Shown: positions 32,768 through 45,983, numbered from the stretch's first letter. The stretch: DNA of 64,000 nt from Mikania micrantha (GCA_009363875.1 CM018680.1:62779279-62843278); one strand, 5' to 3'. The notes: generated from the sequence alone by a model not told the origin. Program-made: numbers and translations.

Positions 32768-35121
32768 AGAGGGTCATCCATATGTTAGATGATTTACTCA
32801 GGAGGAAGAAAAATGGTTGAGAATCTGACCGAGCGACACATGGATCCTCGTAACATTATTTCAAGCATAAAGAAACATAACCCTGCAAATGTATCCATCT
32901 CTAGAGATGTATATAATTTACAACAGAAAATAAAAAACAAAAAGAAATTTGGTGATACCCCGATTCAAGTTTTGGAAAATGTGCTTCATAGTCGGCGGTA
33001 CGTTTACCATAATCGGGAGGATCCTGAAACAAACATCGTGGAAGAAATTTTCTTCTGTCATACAAAATCGTATTGCTGGTGGCGTGCATTTTCGCACAAC
33101 AGAAGATGGACGCGTCGTATACATGCTTCCCTTTATTCAAATTGTTGGTGTGACTTCCACACACCAGACGTTTAGTATTGCTCACGTGTTCGTAAGGAAA
33201 AAGCGTGAGGAAAACTACGTCTGGGTCTTGGAAATGGCTAAGAGTATGTTGAATAAATGTATGGAGCCACGTGTGATCAGAACAGATCGAGACCTTGTTG
33301 TTATGAGTGCGTGCCGTAAGGTAATTTCCAGAAGCTGCAAAATATATTTGCAGATGACACAGACAGAAATATTGCCAAACATTTCAAGGCAAGATTTTCG
33401 GATGCAGACAGGAAGAAATTCAAAGGTCGCTGGGCGAATTTATGTAACTCTTTGACAACAGAGTTATACGACTATAACAACCGTTTGTACGAAAGACTTA
33501 TCAAAGAGAACAAAAAAAGTAAGCATCATATACCATCATTATTATCATCATATCATCATTGGTTTTTTTGTTTCATTTCAGGGGTTCTGGAGTATCTGAT
33601 GCACGCCTGGTTAAACAGTTACAAAGATATGTTTGTAACAACATGGACCAATAGAACGTGCAACTTTGGTCAACGTACAACAAACCGGGTGGAAAGACAA
33701 CACTCGAACCTAAAATGATACCTCAGATCAACAAACAGCACGCTTGCCTCGCTTGTCGGTTTCGTAAATGAAATCGTGCAAGCACAAGAGGTAAAAATGA
33801 ATCACGATTTTGAAACGAGCTTGATTAAAACTATGGGTCATCATAAAATAGCAATATTTGATAACCTTTGAGGAAAGGTGTCCATAAAGCTCTTGATTTG
33901 TTGGTCGAGGAAAAAGATAAAATAAGAGTTATGTGCGACTCAAATATGACGTATGGCCACCAGCTTTGGACGAGTTGTGGGTTGCCGTGCGCTTATAATA
34001 TATCAAAATATTTAAACACAGGTTCGTAATGGTTTGGTTACAAATTATGCAGATAAGAAGATACCGCTCTTAGACATAGATATTTTTTGGACAAGACTTA
34101 ACACAGCTAACCCAACACTGTAAGAAGAAGAATAAATTGATGTTATAGGACAAATAGGCTTGGTTACAAAAAAAAAAAAATTTCAAACCTTCTGATATAA
34201 AAAAGAGTCTAATAAAGAAGGTGTTGTCGCAAGTATTTCCAAATAAAAACGACAAAAAGACGCCTTTTGTTCAAAAAGATACACGTGGTCGTCCAAATTT
34301 AAAGGCACAGAAACAAAAAGAGCAAGACATTGTTAAAGATAATTTAGCATCCCAAGAAAGTATATTTGATCTTTCGAGGCATAGTTTATATATAGCTGTG
34401 ACCGAGAAAAGTCAGAAACCCGTATTTCGGCGCAGTCGTTCCACATCTGTAACAAAAGCAATGCCACCATTGCACTCGCAAAGTCAAAACAAATTCTTTT
34501 TTCCACGTAACATGAAGCCAGAAAGATTAAACATTGTTTATCGCTTCGGTCGTCACATCCTTCCTATATTTCAATCTCACGTGATAAACATACAAGCCAG
34601 ATGGTAACTGTGGTTTTCGTTCTGTAGCCGTGGGTTTAGGATTCGATGAAAATCGTTGGGCCTTTATTCTACAACAACTCTTGCAAGAATTGTATTTTAA
34701 CACAGATATGTACAAATATGTGTTTGACCCAGAATCTTATGATGTACTACGCAACACAATAAATTGGCAACAAAAGATTGCACCTGCTCCTGTCGAACAT
34801 TGGATGTTTATGCCTCACACAGGCTTAGTAATTGCTCAAAGATTTGGTGTAATCGTTCACCTTTTCAGCAATCGAGGTGCTCAAACCATTATCCCTTTAT
34901 GAACATCTGCTAATAGTTTGCTGCGACATAACGTCGTATCAGTAGTTCATCTTGGCGTCCATTTCATTAATGTTACTTTAAAAGGATATTATCCAATGCC
35001 AACGGTAAATAATATTTGGAAACGTTACTGAAATGATACCGCATCTGATTGGGAGTTCGTATATCATGGCAGACATCAATAATATCAAAGATTTATAGAT
35101 GAAAATAAGTTGTCGACTACA
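32768..35121 (+). pseudogene. MULE transposase fused to an OTU cysteine protease, copy A, broken
   Basis: The preserved order is the tail of the DNA-binding region (MVENLTERHMDPRNI), then MULE DDE pieces (LPFIQIVGVTSTHQTF; VIRTDRDLVVMSAC with the second catalytic Asp kept), FGQRTTNRVERQHS, SWIM-like remnants, and an RGRPNLK AT-hook-like linker near 34285-34305. An OTU domain follows from about 34598: DGNCGFRSVAVGLG with catalytic Asp and Cys, MPHTGLVIAQRFGV, and a LGVHFINVTL stretch with the His. Frameshifts between 32949 and 33170 and around 34590, and several stops after 33718, destroy the frame. Transposase and protease were one polypeptide, judged by the matching copy B. Confidence 0.7.
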
Positions 35122-35174
35122 TAATTAAATGTAATAAAAATGAATTTTTGTGTATATGTAAAAAAATAAAGTTT

Positions 35175-35745
35175 GAACAGTACGGCCCGTACTGTTCCAG
35201 ATTAAATTGAAATTTCAGTTTCATTTGTTACTTTTTCACACACAAAAACTCACATACTCTCTCATCTTGGTCTAGACATCCCTGTCTTGGATCTTCAAAC
35301 TTTCGACACTAGGTACGTGCTTAGCTTCGTAGATCATGAATATATGTGTTTTATTTGATTTAGATCGAAACAGGACCTGTTTCTAGAGATTTTTCATTTT
35401 TGAAATAAGAACAAGACTGGCTGTCTTGGCCAGTACGGCCCATCTTGTTCATTCACATTTGAACCAATCAAGAATAAAAATGGCCTTGACCTGTACGGTT
35501 CGTCTTGTTCAACAAATGAAGAAGGTGGCCTTTGGCATGGCATGGCCAAGATGGGGTCGTCTTGGACAGACACCTTAGTTTTGACATGGTATCGCCAAGA
35601 CGGACTGTGTTGGCCAGTACGGGCCGTCTTGGACAAACGGCCTGGTGTGGCCAAGACGGGCCGTCTTGTACTAAAATGGCCTGGTTTTGTATGAGACGAC
35701 CAACATCAGTACGGGTCGTCCTGAGCTGTACGACCCGTCTTGAAC
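35175..35745. repeat. cluster of about ten TACGG/CCGTA hairpins
   Basis: The first, at 35175-35197, is a perfect palindrome with 11-bp arms GAACAGTACGG around one C. Others follow with arms such as CAAGACGG / CCGTCTTG and AGTACGGG / CCGTC, spaced 20-60 bp apart through the spacer between OTU and the ATHILA-like gene. Copy B has the same kind of motif in the equivalent spacer and at both ends. Confidence 0.7.
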
Positions 35746-35799
35746 ATATTTTTTTAACGTTAGCTCGGTTTTCTTTTTCAGCTTATACTTACTTATTGA

Positions 35800-36935
35800 G
35801 ATGGAGGCCGAGATTCCACACCACGAGGACGTCGCCCAACAGCCCTTAGATGCCGAGACGTTGGCGCTGTCACAGCATGAGTGGCTGCAGTTCGAGCCAA
35901 AGTCAGCGGCAACGATGAGGTGCCGTCGCATTTTATGAATGAGCATGGCGACGCCATGTGTATAGACTGGGGGTTCTAGCAGATGCCGGAGAGGCATAGC
36001 GTGCGAGAGCTATCCTTGGCGAGGACACACCATGGACTCGCCTATTCGATATCGTGGAGCTGCTCACCCACAGGTTGATCACCGTAGAGTTTCTATCAAA
36101 CTTTCGATATAGAGCTCACCAGGAATGAGTTCGTGAGTAGGAGCTCGAGGAGCTTCCTCCTGATATTGAGTCCTCCTTATGCGGACAACACATGGAGATG
36201 TCGATCGAGCGGTTCGACGTACACTTAGGCATATATTATGAGTCCGAGACCGTTTGTGACGCATTCACCCAGGGGTTGACGCAGGGTGAGGACGGGGTTA
36301 TGAGGGCTTGGTGGGCCCAGATCTCTAATACGCCGTTCACCGGCCACCGATTACGGGCGACGATGATCAGAGATCCTCTGATTCGTTAAATTCGCCGCTG
36401 CATCGTGATGACCATCACAGGTCGCGGACAGAGCCAGAAGTGGGTGACGACGACAGATCTGTTCTATCTTCACTCACTCATGATTAACAGGTTGTGCAAC
36501 CTGGCACGGTGTTTTGCATTATACTACGCCTCTTTCTATCACTGACAGGAGCGCAGTACATTATGGGGTGTCGCCTTTGTCACCCACATCGCACGCACCA
36601 GAGGCATGGTTGACATGCTTCAGGACCTGCCGACGATCGAGCCTCGTAAGCTCGATTGTCGGACGAGCCTGAGCATGAAACTTGCCGCCGACATCTCGGG
36701 TCAGGGATTGCGGTTTATTGGATCCGACGACCGACCGTTTCAGGCCGCCCAGGTCGCCGTCATACCGGAGCGGCAGCAACAGGACGATGGTTCGATGCCG
36801 GAGCCCGAGCCGATTCGGGAGGAGCCGGTTCGATCACCGGCACACGAGGAGTCGCCGCCGCAACATTTACCGCACGTTTACCGTGCAGTGCGCCTGACCG
36901 AGCTGCTCGAGGCCCGTTCACATAATTTGCACTGA
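35800..36935 (+). pseudogene. ATHILA ORF1-like gene of OTU-MULE copy A, broken
   Basis: Starts ATG 35800 (MEAEIPHHEDVAQQ), preceded by a TTTTTCAG acceptor-like site. Recognisable pieces, in several frames because of stops and shifts, are a LLTHRLITVEFLSNF equivalent near 36065, CGQHMEMSIERFDVHLGIYY (36180-36240), WWAQIS, RDPLIR, CNLARCFALYYASF and FVTHIARTRGM. The same blocks occur in order in copy B at 50271-50800. They match the ATHILA ORF-1 family, known from Athila Ty3 retrotransposons. Function is unknown. Confidence 0.65.
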
Positions 36936-37546
36936 ATCTAAAACATTCATTTGACATGTTTGTCTGTATCCTATACGGATCATACTATCATTACGAGTCT
37001 TATAGGTTTGATGGGGTGTTTAAATAAAAAATGAAGTGTTCAAATAAAATGACCCATTATTTATATAGTTCTATCCTGCATCTCACTCTATGACTCTATT
37101 TAACAGATTACAGATTATAGCCATCAATTAATATAGCTTTTCTATTCATTCTTACATATTGGGGCCTGTTAGGGAGACACCCGAGTGGATCAATGGACAC
37201 CCGCAATACGGCTCGTAAAGCCCTTTACGGGTCGTATTGAAACGAATATTTCTGACAAAAGCTGGCACGTCAAATCATAGGGCTGACGCAGACTGACACG
37301 CAGTACATACGGCCCGTAAAGGTCTATACGGCCCGTATTGAACGCCAATAATTTGACCAGCGCAAATTATTTACATTGACGTAATAGATGTATGCGTAAA
37401 TTAAAATTGTTTGATATATATCTTGATGGCATACGTTATAATGGAATACATGAATAAAAAAAGAAACGCAGACAAGAACAATTTGATTTTCAAAACAAGC
37501 AGGTTTTGGGGTTCTTTAACAAGTTCAAACTCATAAACGTTTAACA

Positions 37547-39930
37547 ATGTCGATGGGAGGCAACAACTTCGGTGATGAATATATGTGTGTCTATGAAACT
37601 GATCAGGTAATAAACTTATTCGTTTAACGGTTGTTAGTTTATAAAATCTTATACATTTTTTTTCTTTTCAGGTGTTTGCCGGTGTTGATGAACTTGTTGA
37701 TTGGGCGATTGCTAGAGGGCGTGAAAATGGTTATGTGCTAGTTAAACGACGAAGCAAAACTAATGCAACCGGTGTAGTTATAAAGGTGTGGCTTAAATGC
37801 GATCGCGGTGGCGTGTATCACGGTGAACCAAAAGCTAGACGTACTGGTTCAAAGAAGACTGAGTGTGAATTTGAGCTAATTGGTAAATACGAGACAAGTT
37901 GTGGTGGTTGGAAGTTGCATGTGGTCAATAATGAACACAACCACCTAGGGGCTGAACAACTAGGCGGTTATCCATATGCGATGAGATTAAATGAAAATGA
38001 AACCCGTCTAGTTGAGCAACTGTCAAACCAAAACATGTTGCCCCGTGATATACTTGCAGCTGTAAAGGACCAAAACCCCGATAATGTTTCCAACCTCAGA
38101 AATATTTACAATGCGCGACGGAAGTTACGTATTGGACAAAACACAGGGAAAACTCCAATTCAGGTCCTTTTTAGCACATTGCAAAGAAATAATTTTATTT
38201 ACCAAACGCAAGACGATGCGTCGACAGATGTCGTGGAACAGATTTTTTTTATCCACCAGACATCTTAAAATATTTGGCGAGCTTTTCCTCATGTCTTGTT
38301 AATTGACACAACTTATAAAACGAACAAATACAACATGCCATTTGTTCAAATAGTTGGTGTCACATCAACACACAAGACATTTAGTGTTGCACATGCGTTT
38401 ATAAGTAAGGAACGTGAAGAGAATTTTGTCTGGGTGTTACAAAACCTAAAAGATACACTTCAACAGTGTATGGAACCACGCGTTATTGTAACCAATAGAG
38501 AATTGGCTCTTATAAACGCATGTAGAAGAATATTTCCTAGTGCTGCCCAATTACTATGCAGGTGGCACATTTTTGAAAACATATCCAAACACTGCAGGCC
38601 TAGTTTTTCGCAATCAGACTGGCAAAAGTTTGGATATATGTGGTCGGTTGTGATTGAATCTGCAACTCCCGATATCTACGAGTATAATTATAGCCGACTA
38701 CATGAATGGTTATGGACATCTCATCATAGTAATGTTCTATTTCTCATTTTTAATTGTTTTTGAGTTGTATGAAACGTATTAATATGTGTTTGTTTTTTAG
38801 GGGTTATCGGATATTTGCAAGTAACATGGTTGCAAAAATACAAGGAAATGTTTGTGTCTGCGTGGATAGATAAAAACCGGAATTTTGGTCAACGAACCAC
38901 CAACAGAGTTTTTTTGAGTTGTATGAAACGTATTAATATGTGTTTGTTTTTTAGGGGTTATCGGATATTTGCAAGTAACATGGTTGCAAAAATACAAGGA
39001 AATGTTTGTGTCTGCGTGGATAGATAAAAACCGGAATTTTGGTCAACGAACCACCAACAGAGTTGAAAGTCAACATTCTCTATTAAAGAAAAGTCTTCAT
39101 GCAACCAACAACACGTTAGACAACATTGTTGGGCATGTCATTCAAATTGTTAAATCGCAAGCAGAAGCTATAAATGAAAGCTTTGAAAGAAGCAAAATAT
39201 TTCGTATGGCACATCATAACGATGATCAATTTGAATTGTTAAAAGGGAATCTATCTCATGTAGCTTTAGATCTTTTGGTTGGTGAAAAGGCAAAAATTCA
39301 GATGTTGATAGCATCAAATTCATCTTGCGGTTGCCATCTCTTCACGAGTTGTGGATTGCCATGTGCTTTCCGTCTATTGAATAGTATGAATTAATTAAAT
39401 TTAATTATATATTTACCTATTATTTATGTATAATCATAATTATTATTTTTATTCTTTTAAAACAGATGCTAAAGTTACACTGGATGAGGTAGACTTGTTT
39501 TGGCGTAAGCTTGATTTAAACCTGTCGTTAGTTAACGAGGATGAAGGTGCTGATATTGATGCGCAATTGGATCGGGTCATACAACATATAAAGCTTCAAC
39601 CAAATCCAGTTAAAAAGAGTATGATGTCAAAGGTTTTTAGTGCGGTTTTCCCATTTAAATTAATGAAAAAAGAACCCGTCGTGCAAATTAACACTCGAGG
39701 GCGACCAAGTTTAAAGACACAACAAAAAAAACAAGAGCTAAAGAAAAACAAGCAGGATGATTCAACGGTCACTCACGATAGTCAATTGCAGCGTGCTAAT
39801 TAGTATTCTTCAACGACAAGAATGCACGATTTTTCCGGGTTCTCTCTACCACAAGACGGGTTTTCGCAACCAACTGTTGGGTTATCGCAACCAGCTTTTG
39901 ACATCCCGGCACATTTAACTGATAACAAAC
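37547..39930 (+). pseudogene. MULE transposase part of the transposase-OTU gene, copy B
   Basis: Exons 37547-37606, 37672-38728, 38955-39383 and 39466 onward, with GT/AG borders. Domains in order: FAR1-type DNA-binding region (VFAGVDELVDWAIARGRENG ... NNEHNHL), the MULE catalytic domain with first Asp in LLIDTTYKTN, CRWHIFENISKHC, FGQRTTNRVESQHS, and a SWIM-like CGCHLFTSCGLPCAF. A basic linker with an AT-hook core RGRPSLK near 39697-39717 follows. Position 38481 onward reads VIVTNRELAL where the family has VTDRE, so the second catalytic Asp is Asn. Stops at 38266-38268 and 39801-39803 break it. The Ty3 element at 39931 separates it from its OTU part. Confidence 0.8.
38757..39064 (+). repeat. 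154-bp tandem duplication spanning an intron end and exon start
   Basis: The unit from 38762 recurs at 38916 almost exactly: the last part of the intron, its TTTTTTAG acceptor, and about 110 bp of exon coding for IGYLQVTWLQKYKEMF... Using the second acceptor (exon from 38955) would keep the reading frame, so the duplication alone need not break the gene. Confidence 0.85.
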
Positions 39931-41297
39931 TGAGAGGCCCCGAACCCCTCAGTTAGCAAACATCAAACCCATACTCTTTAGATCATATTTACATTATCAT
40001 AGCAGCGGAATTTAAGGCGATTACATAAAGTATCATACAAACCTAAACAAACATTAGTACAAAGCTCATATCTTTATTAGGTTTATAACATAGCCAGTCT
40101 AGGCCAGGGTAGTCTTCAACGTATGCCATGAGCCTTACTGTCATTCTTCCTGAATACTATTCAACCTGACATGCATGCTAAAACAAGTCAGCTTTCGCTG
40201 GTGAGTTCTAAGTTAACTTTTCATAAATATAAAATCTTTAATATACATAAAACATTAGCCTTCACTGCCGACCGAAGTCAACAGTCTCAATCATACTAAA
40301 CATAAAACATTTCATATACATAACATACATGACATCATAACATCAATCATACAGTGCATAAATGTAGCCTGTCCTGTTGACCGAAGTCAACACGTTATGC
40401 ATGCATAAGATTTCCTCAACTAGCGACACACAGTCGGCAGGCCTGTTCTTTCACAGGACTTATGCCTGTTCTTTCACAGGACTTATGCCTGTTCTTTCAC
40501 AGGACTTATGTCTGTTCTTTCACAGGACTTATGCCTGTTCTTTCACAGGACTTCTTGACATACATCATTCATACATAACATGGTTTAAATCATTTAAACC
40601 ATCATAATCATAAACCATTATAATCATAAATCATTATCTGCACTGCCGTGCTCAACATTTGCCCATCCGCAGTCGGGACTTCAAAATCACATTTCCTAAT
40701 TAACCTCGGCCAATACTTTTAAAATCATTCATTTCTCAACCGTTGTTGAGTCTTTAAAACATCCTTGACATTTCAGCTGAGGTTCTTAAAATCATTTACT
40801 TCTCAACCGTAGTTGAGACTTAAAGCATTATTTACTTTAAAACATTCTTTATTTAAAAAACATTCTTTACCTGACCTTAATCAGGTTAGTGTCACTTTCA
40901 TACAATAACTTTACAACTTGAATCATTATTTACTTTAACACATTCTCTTATCTGACCGTAGCCAGATAAAGTAATCATTTACCTAAAATAACTTTATAAC
41001 ATGCATATCAGCCCTAAAGCGTTAAAATAGTAAAAGAGGGCACATAGAACTCACCTTATGTCTTACTGTAGCAAGATCACTCGCAAACTGGTACTAATGG
41101 TGAAATTCTGCATTCGTTTACACTTAATAAGACATTAATGTTTTAACCTACCGATTAGATCTTTCTGAACGTTCAATGTCAAAGACATTGTCTTGAAAGT
41201 CATCAAATAGTTAGTATTGTTGATTGCAATCCTAAAACAGTTCTTAAACAGATTAATGGCTTAGAAATGATAAATCCTTATCATTGAGTACCCAGAT
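39931..41297 (-). repeat. truncated 3' LTR of the Ty3 element
   Basis: Matches 45987-47353 over the same length (1367 bp), then switches directly into pol coding sequence at GAGTACCCAGAT. It includes a tandem run of five 23-bp units with core CTGTTCTTTCACAGGACTT (about 40441-40553), each a near-palindrome through CTGT/ACAG. Confidence 0.85.
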
Positions 41298-44200
41298 GTG
41301 AAACGTGAAATGTCGGATGAATTCCACTGAGTTCATCTGGTAGATCTAATCGGTAAGCTACCTTACCGACCCGTGCCATTATTCGAAAAGGTCCAATAAA
41401 TCTCGGACTCAACTTTCCTCTATTCCTGAATCGAATAACTCCCTTCCATGGTGAAACTTTTAACAGTACTTGATCACCTACTTCAAATTCTATTGGTCTC
41501 CGTCTTTTATCGGCATAGGACTTTTGTCGATCTTGTGCAACTTTCATTCGCGCTTTAACTAGTTGAAGCTTTTCTGTCAAATCTAACACTGCAGCTTTAC
41601 TTCCCACTTCTTTCTGTCCTACTCCTCCCCAACACACAGGTGTCCTACAACGCCGTCCATACAATGCCTCGTATGGTGGCATTCCAATACTAGCATGGTA
41701 GCTGTTGTTGTACGAGAATTCCACTAGTGGTAAATGATCATCCCAACTACCACCAAAATCAATAATACAAGCTCTCAGCATATCCTCTAAGGTTTGGATA
41801 GTCCTTTCAGACTGTCCATCGGTTTGAGGATGATATGCATTGCTGATATTGAGTCTTGTACCCATCGATTCATGAAACTGTTTCCAGAACCTTGAAACAA
41901 ATCGCGTGTCACGATCTGACACTATAGAAACTGGAACTCCATGTCTTGTAATTATTTCTTTCACAAATAATTCAGACAGTTTCTCCGATGTATAAGTCTC
42001 ACGTATAGGCAAGAAATGAGCACTTTTCGTTAACCGATCTACAATCACCCAAATAGCATCATGACGTTTCGCCGTAAGAGGCAACTTGGTAATAAAATCC
42101 ATAGTGATGTGTTCCCATTTCCATTCTGGAACTTCTAAAGGTTGCACATAACCATAGGGTTTATGATGTTCTGCTTTCACTTGCGCACATGTCAAACATT
42201 TGTTTACATACTGCATTACATTAAACTTCATACCTGGCCACCAATAATCCTTTCGAAGGTCTTGATACATTTTTGTTGCACCAGGATGAATAGAGTAACG
42301 TGACTTATGTGCTTCGTCTAGAATCCTTGACCTGATGTCCCCATTTCGTGGAACCCACATTCGACCAAATCGAATCTTAATATCAAATTCATTTTCTTCT
42401 AGATTCTTGACTTGACCAAAGATTCTTTCGAACCTCACATTTTCTTCCTTCAATCCCTCCTTTTGTGCATCCTTAAGTTCATTTAGAAAATCTGGTGTTA
42501 TTACCAAATTGTAAGACTTAACCCGTATAGCAGGATATTCCGTCTTGCGACTTAGAGCATCAGCCACAACATTGGCCTTGCCCGGGTGATACAAAATCTA
42601 ACAGTCATAATCTTTGATCAGTTCAAGCCATCTTCGTTGTCTCATATTCAAGTCCTTCTGTTCAAAGAAGTATTTTAAACTTTTGTGATCTGTGTAGATT
42701 GTACATTTCACTCCATATAAATAATGCCTCCAAATTTTTAAAGCAAATACCACAGCAGCCAATTCCAAATCATGTGTTGGATAATTAGCTTCATGGGTTT
42801 TCAATTGTCTTGAGGCATATGCTATTACCTTTCCCCTTTGCATAAGTACACAACCCAAACCTAAATAAGACGCATCTGAGTACACAACCATGTCTTCATT
42901 ACCATCCGGCAGTGTTAAAATAGGAGCTTCGGTTAATCTCTTTTTCAATTCATCAAAAGCTTGGACCTGAGTTGAACCCCAGTCATATTTTGTTTCTTTC
43001 TTAGTCAATTTCGTCAGTGGTGTAGCAATCCTGGAGAAATCCTGGATAAATCTTCTGTAATAACCTGCTAATCCAAGAAAGCTACGGACTTCCGTTGGTG
43101 TTTTCGGAGGATTCCATTTCATTACTGCTTTTACTTTAGCTGGGTCCACCATTATGCCTTCTGGACTAATAACATGACCTAAAAATTGTACTTCCCGTAG
43201 CCAAAAGGCACATTTAGAGAACTTAGCATAAAGCTTTTCTCTTCTTAGTATTTCAAGAACTTCCCGGATATGACACGCATGATCACCTTCACTCCTTGAG
43301 TATATTAAGATGTCATCAATGAACACAATCACTGATCGGTCTAGCATGGGTCTGCACACCCGATTCATCAAATCCATAAATGCCGCAGGAGCGTTTGTTA
43401 ATCCAAAAGACATGACAAGAAACTCATAGTGTCCATAACGTGTGCGAAATGCTGTCTTCGGAATGTCTTGTTCTCTCACCTTTAGCTGATGATACCCTGA
43501 TCTGAGATCTATTTTAGAAAACCAACTTGCCCCTTGCAATTGGTCAAATAGATCATCAATTCTTGGTAACGGATACTTATTCTTTATTGTGAGTTTATTC
43601 AATTCCCTATAATCAATACACATTCTCATACTTCCATCCTTTTTCTTTACAAATAACATTGGTGCACCCCAAGGTGATACACTTGGGCGTATGAAACCTT
43701 TGTCTAGAAGGTCTTGTAGTTGGGTCATTAATTCTTTCATCTCTGTTGGGGCCAGACGGTACGGTGCCTTGGCGACAGGTTGAGCTCCTGGCACAACATC
43801 AATTTGGAATTCGATTTCCCGATCAGGTGGAATTCCCGGCAAATCCTCAGGAAATACATCAGGAAAGTTACACACCACGGGTACATCTTCCAATTCTTTT
43901 ACCTTAGCTTCTTTATCGATAACATAGGCCAGATAAGCCCCACACCCTCGCCTCATAAATTCACTTGCCTTAATCATTGAAATGACTTTAGGCACGTTAA
44001 ACACTTTATCCCCGTAAACCGTTACTGAACTCCCATTAAGAGCCGTTAAGAAAATCATATTTCGTCGACAGACAATGTTAGCCTCATGTTTGGCTAACCA
44101 ATCCATGCCCAAAACTACATCAAAACCTCCTAACGTAATCACAAACAACTTAACAGGGAATCTATGACCTTCTATATCAATGTAACAATCATCATTAATG

Positions 44201-45657
44201 GCCTCCGTTACTCTAGTGGATTTACCAAGAGCAGTTTCTATGTTAAAGGCATTTTCTATCTTTTTAACATTAGTACGTAGTTTATCACAAAAAGTAGTAG
44301 CCACAAAGCTCATACTTGCACCAGAATCAAATAGTACTGAAGCAGGGATATTGTTAATCAAGAATGTACCTGTCACCACATCCGGGTCTTTATCTGCTTG
44401 ATCTTTAGTTATAGTAAAGGCACGAGCTTCTGCCTTTTGCTTATCAACTCCCTTGCTACTTTCAGGTTTGATGGCTTCAGTAGGCATTATCTTTGGTTTA
44501 AAACAATTCCTGCTCACATGACCGATTCCACCACAATTGTAACATTTTGGCATATTCGGGCAATCATAAGAAAGATGTCCAGTCTTTCCACAACGGTAGC
44601 ACAAAGTAGTCCCCGTAAGACATTCTCCCTTATGTCTCTTTCCACACTTAGGACATTTTTCAATTTCTTCTGTTCTAAACCTTTTCATAGGCGGTCCGGA
44701 TTTGTCATTTCTGTTTCTTTTAAATTTAGGTGACCATTTTTGCTTCGGTTCCTCCTTTGTTGGTTCAGCTTCAACAACATCATCCCAGACAATACCGCTA
44801 ATTTCTACGGCTGATTCAAAAGTTCTAGGAGAATGCGCCTTCACAAGTGTTCGGACTTCAGGCGGTAGTCCTTCCACATATAACTTCAATCTGCGTTCCT
44901 CCGTGTTTACCAAATGAGGAACCAGTCTTGACATTTCATTAAATTTTGACGTATATTGCCGATGGTTCATACGTCCAGCTTTCAAAATCAGGAATTCCCG
45001 CTCGATTTTATCAATTTCATTCTTTGGACAGAAGTGTTTCATAACTAATTCCTTTAAATTTTCCCATCTCATGCCCTCCACATCAGCAGTGGTCTTTGAC
45101 TGCTTGACCGTGTTCCACCAGTGTAAAGCTTCTTCAGTAAATGAATGAGCTGCAAATTTCACAGCTTGATCAACCCGACATTCACTAATCTCAATAACCG
45201 CCTCCATAGCCGACACCCAATGGCAGGTAGCCACCGCATCCTTCTTACCATCAAATGGTGGAGGATTGCATCCTTTAAAAGCCTTGTAATCACATCCTTT
45301 GGGTCCCTTAGTACTTGAACCACTGCCTTTATTATTGATGATCAACACCTCATCTTCATCGTGCTCTATGTTAGAGCTGTTAGCTTTCTCATTTTCCTCA
45401 GTAGCTCCTTCTTTAGTAGTTTCCTTTTCGGCTTTGGTTCTATCTGAAGGTAATAGGTCTTTTAAAATTTTACGAACTTCGTTAGATATTGCCTTTACCA
45501 CCACCGGTTCAAGCCTAATTTCTTCCTCTTCATTTTCTTCTTCAGTGTTGACTTCAGTTTCCGCAGTATTCACTGGTACTTCCTCAGCTTGCTTCTTGTT
45601 TTTAGGTGGTCGGCCTCGACCTCTACCATGCCCACCTTCTTTCCTTTCACTTGCCAT
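41281..45657 (-). pseudogene. gag-pol: Ty3 gag-pol polyprotein with one internal stop and lost C-terminus
   Basis: From ATG 45657 the frame runs 1019 codons to TAG at 42598-42600, then continues in the same frame to 41281. In order: a basic N-terminus, the Gag capsid region, zinc knuckles (CYRCGKTGHLSYDC, CYNCGGIGHVSRNC), aspartic protease (LFDSGAS), reverse transcriptase (KIDLRSGYHQ; active site FIDD in VIVFIDDILIYSRS), and RNase H (VYSDAS, TDHKSL). The stop replaces the Glu in the conserved DYDCEI-type position. Integrase follows with an HHCC zinc finger, TMDF, VSDRD and the third acidic residue in DGQSERT. The end HPTFHVSHL runs into LTR sequence, so the chromodomain expected in Tekay-type elements is absent. 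Otherwise the frame is clean. Confidence 0.9.
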
Positions 45658-45970
45658 TTTAGTTTTCTATACATGTTGCAAACAATCACGTGTCAATCAA
45701 GGTAATAATTCAGGACATAATAAGCATTGTAAATTGCTAATGACGTTGATCAAGTGTAATTAACTATTTACCTCACTTATAAGTTCTAAACATTCTCAAT
45801 CATGAACACATTATCATTCGCAACATCATACTACTTTAACCTATATCTTATACATAACAAAGCTCTAAGGTCATATGCTCATGGCATCAAACTACCCTTG
45901 ACTGGCATTCATTCTGTCCCATTTTCAGTCTAAGTCCAGCCATTAGGGATGACCGAATCTCTCAAACTAT

Positions 45971-45983
45971 GGCTCTGATACCA
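45971..45983 (-). promoter_or_regulatory. primer-binding site, initiator tRNA-Met
   Basis: The minus strand reads TGGTATCAGAGCC three bases after the 5' LTR. Confidence 0.9.

Larger units (their letters stand above)
32768..37050 (+). mobile_element. OTU-MULE copy A, 5' truncated
   Basis: Starts abruptly at the outer edge of the palindrome, inside the part of the transposase that follows the DNA-binding domain. It has the same gene order as copy B: transposase, OTU protease, hairpin-rich spacer, ATHILA ORF1-like gene. The right end is uncertain; GGGGTGTTTAAATAA at about 37014 resembles the right end of copy B (GGGGGTGTCCAAATAA) and may mark it. No TSD can be assigned because the left end is lost. 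Confidence 0.65.

Noticed and set aside
40441..40553. Regularly spaced near-palindromic 23-bp units that look superficially like a CRISPR array
   Set aside because: No spacers between units, located in an LTR of a plant element; an ordinary tandem repeat.
43780..45763. Plus-strand frames opposite gag-pol
   Set aside because: Antisense shadows of the minus-strand polyprotein.
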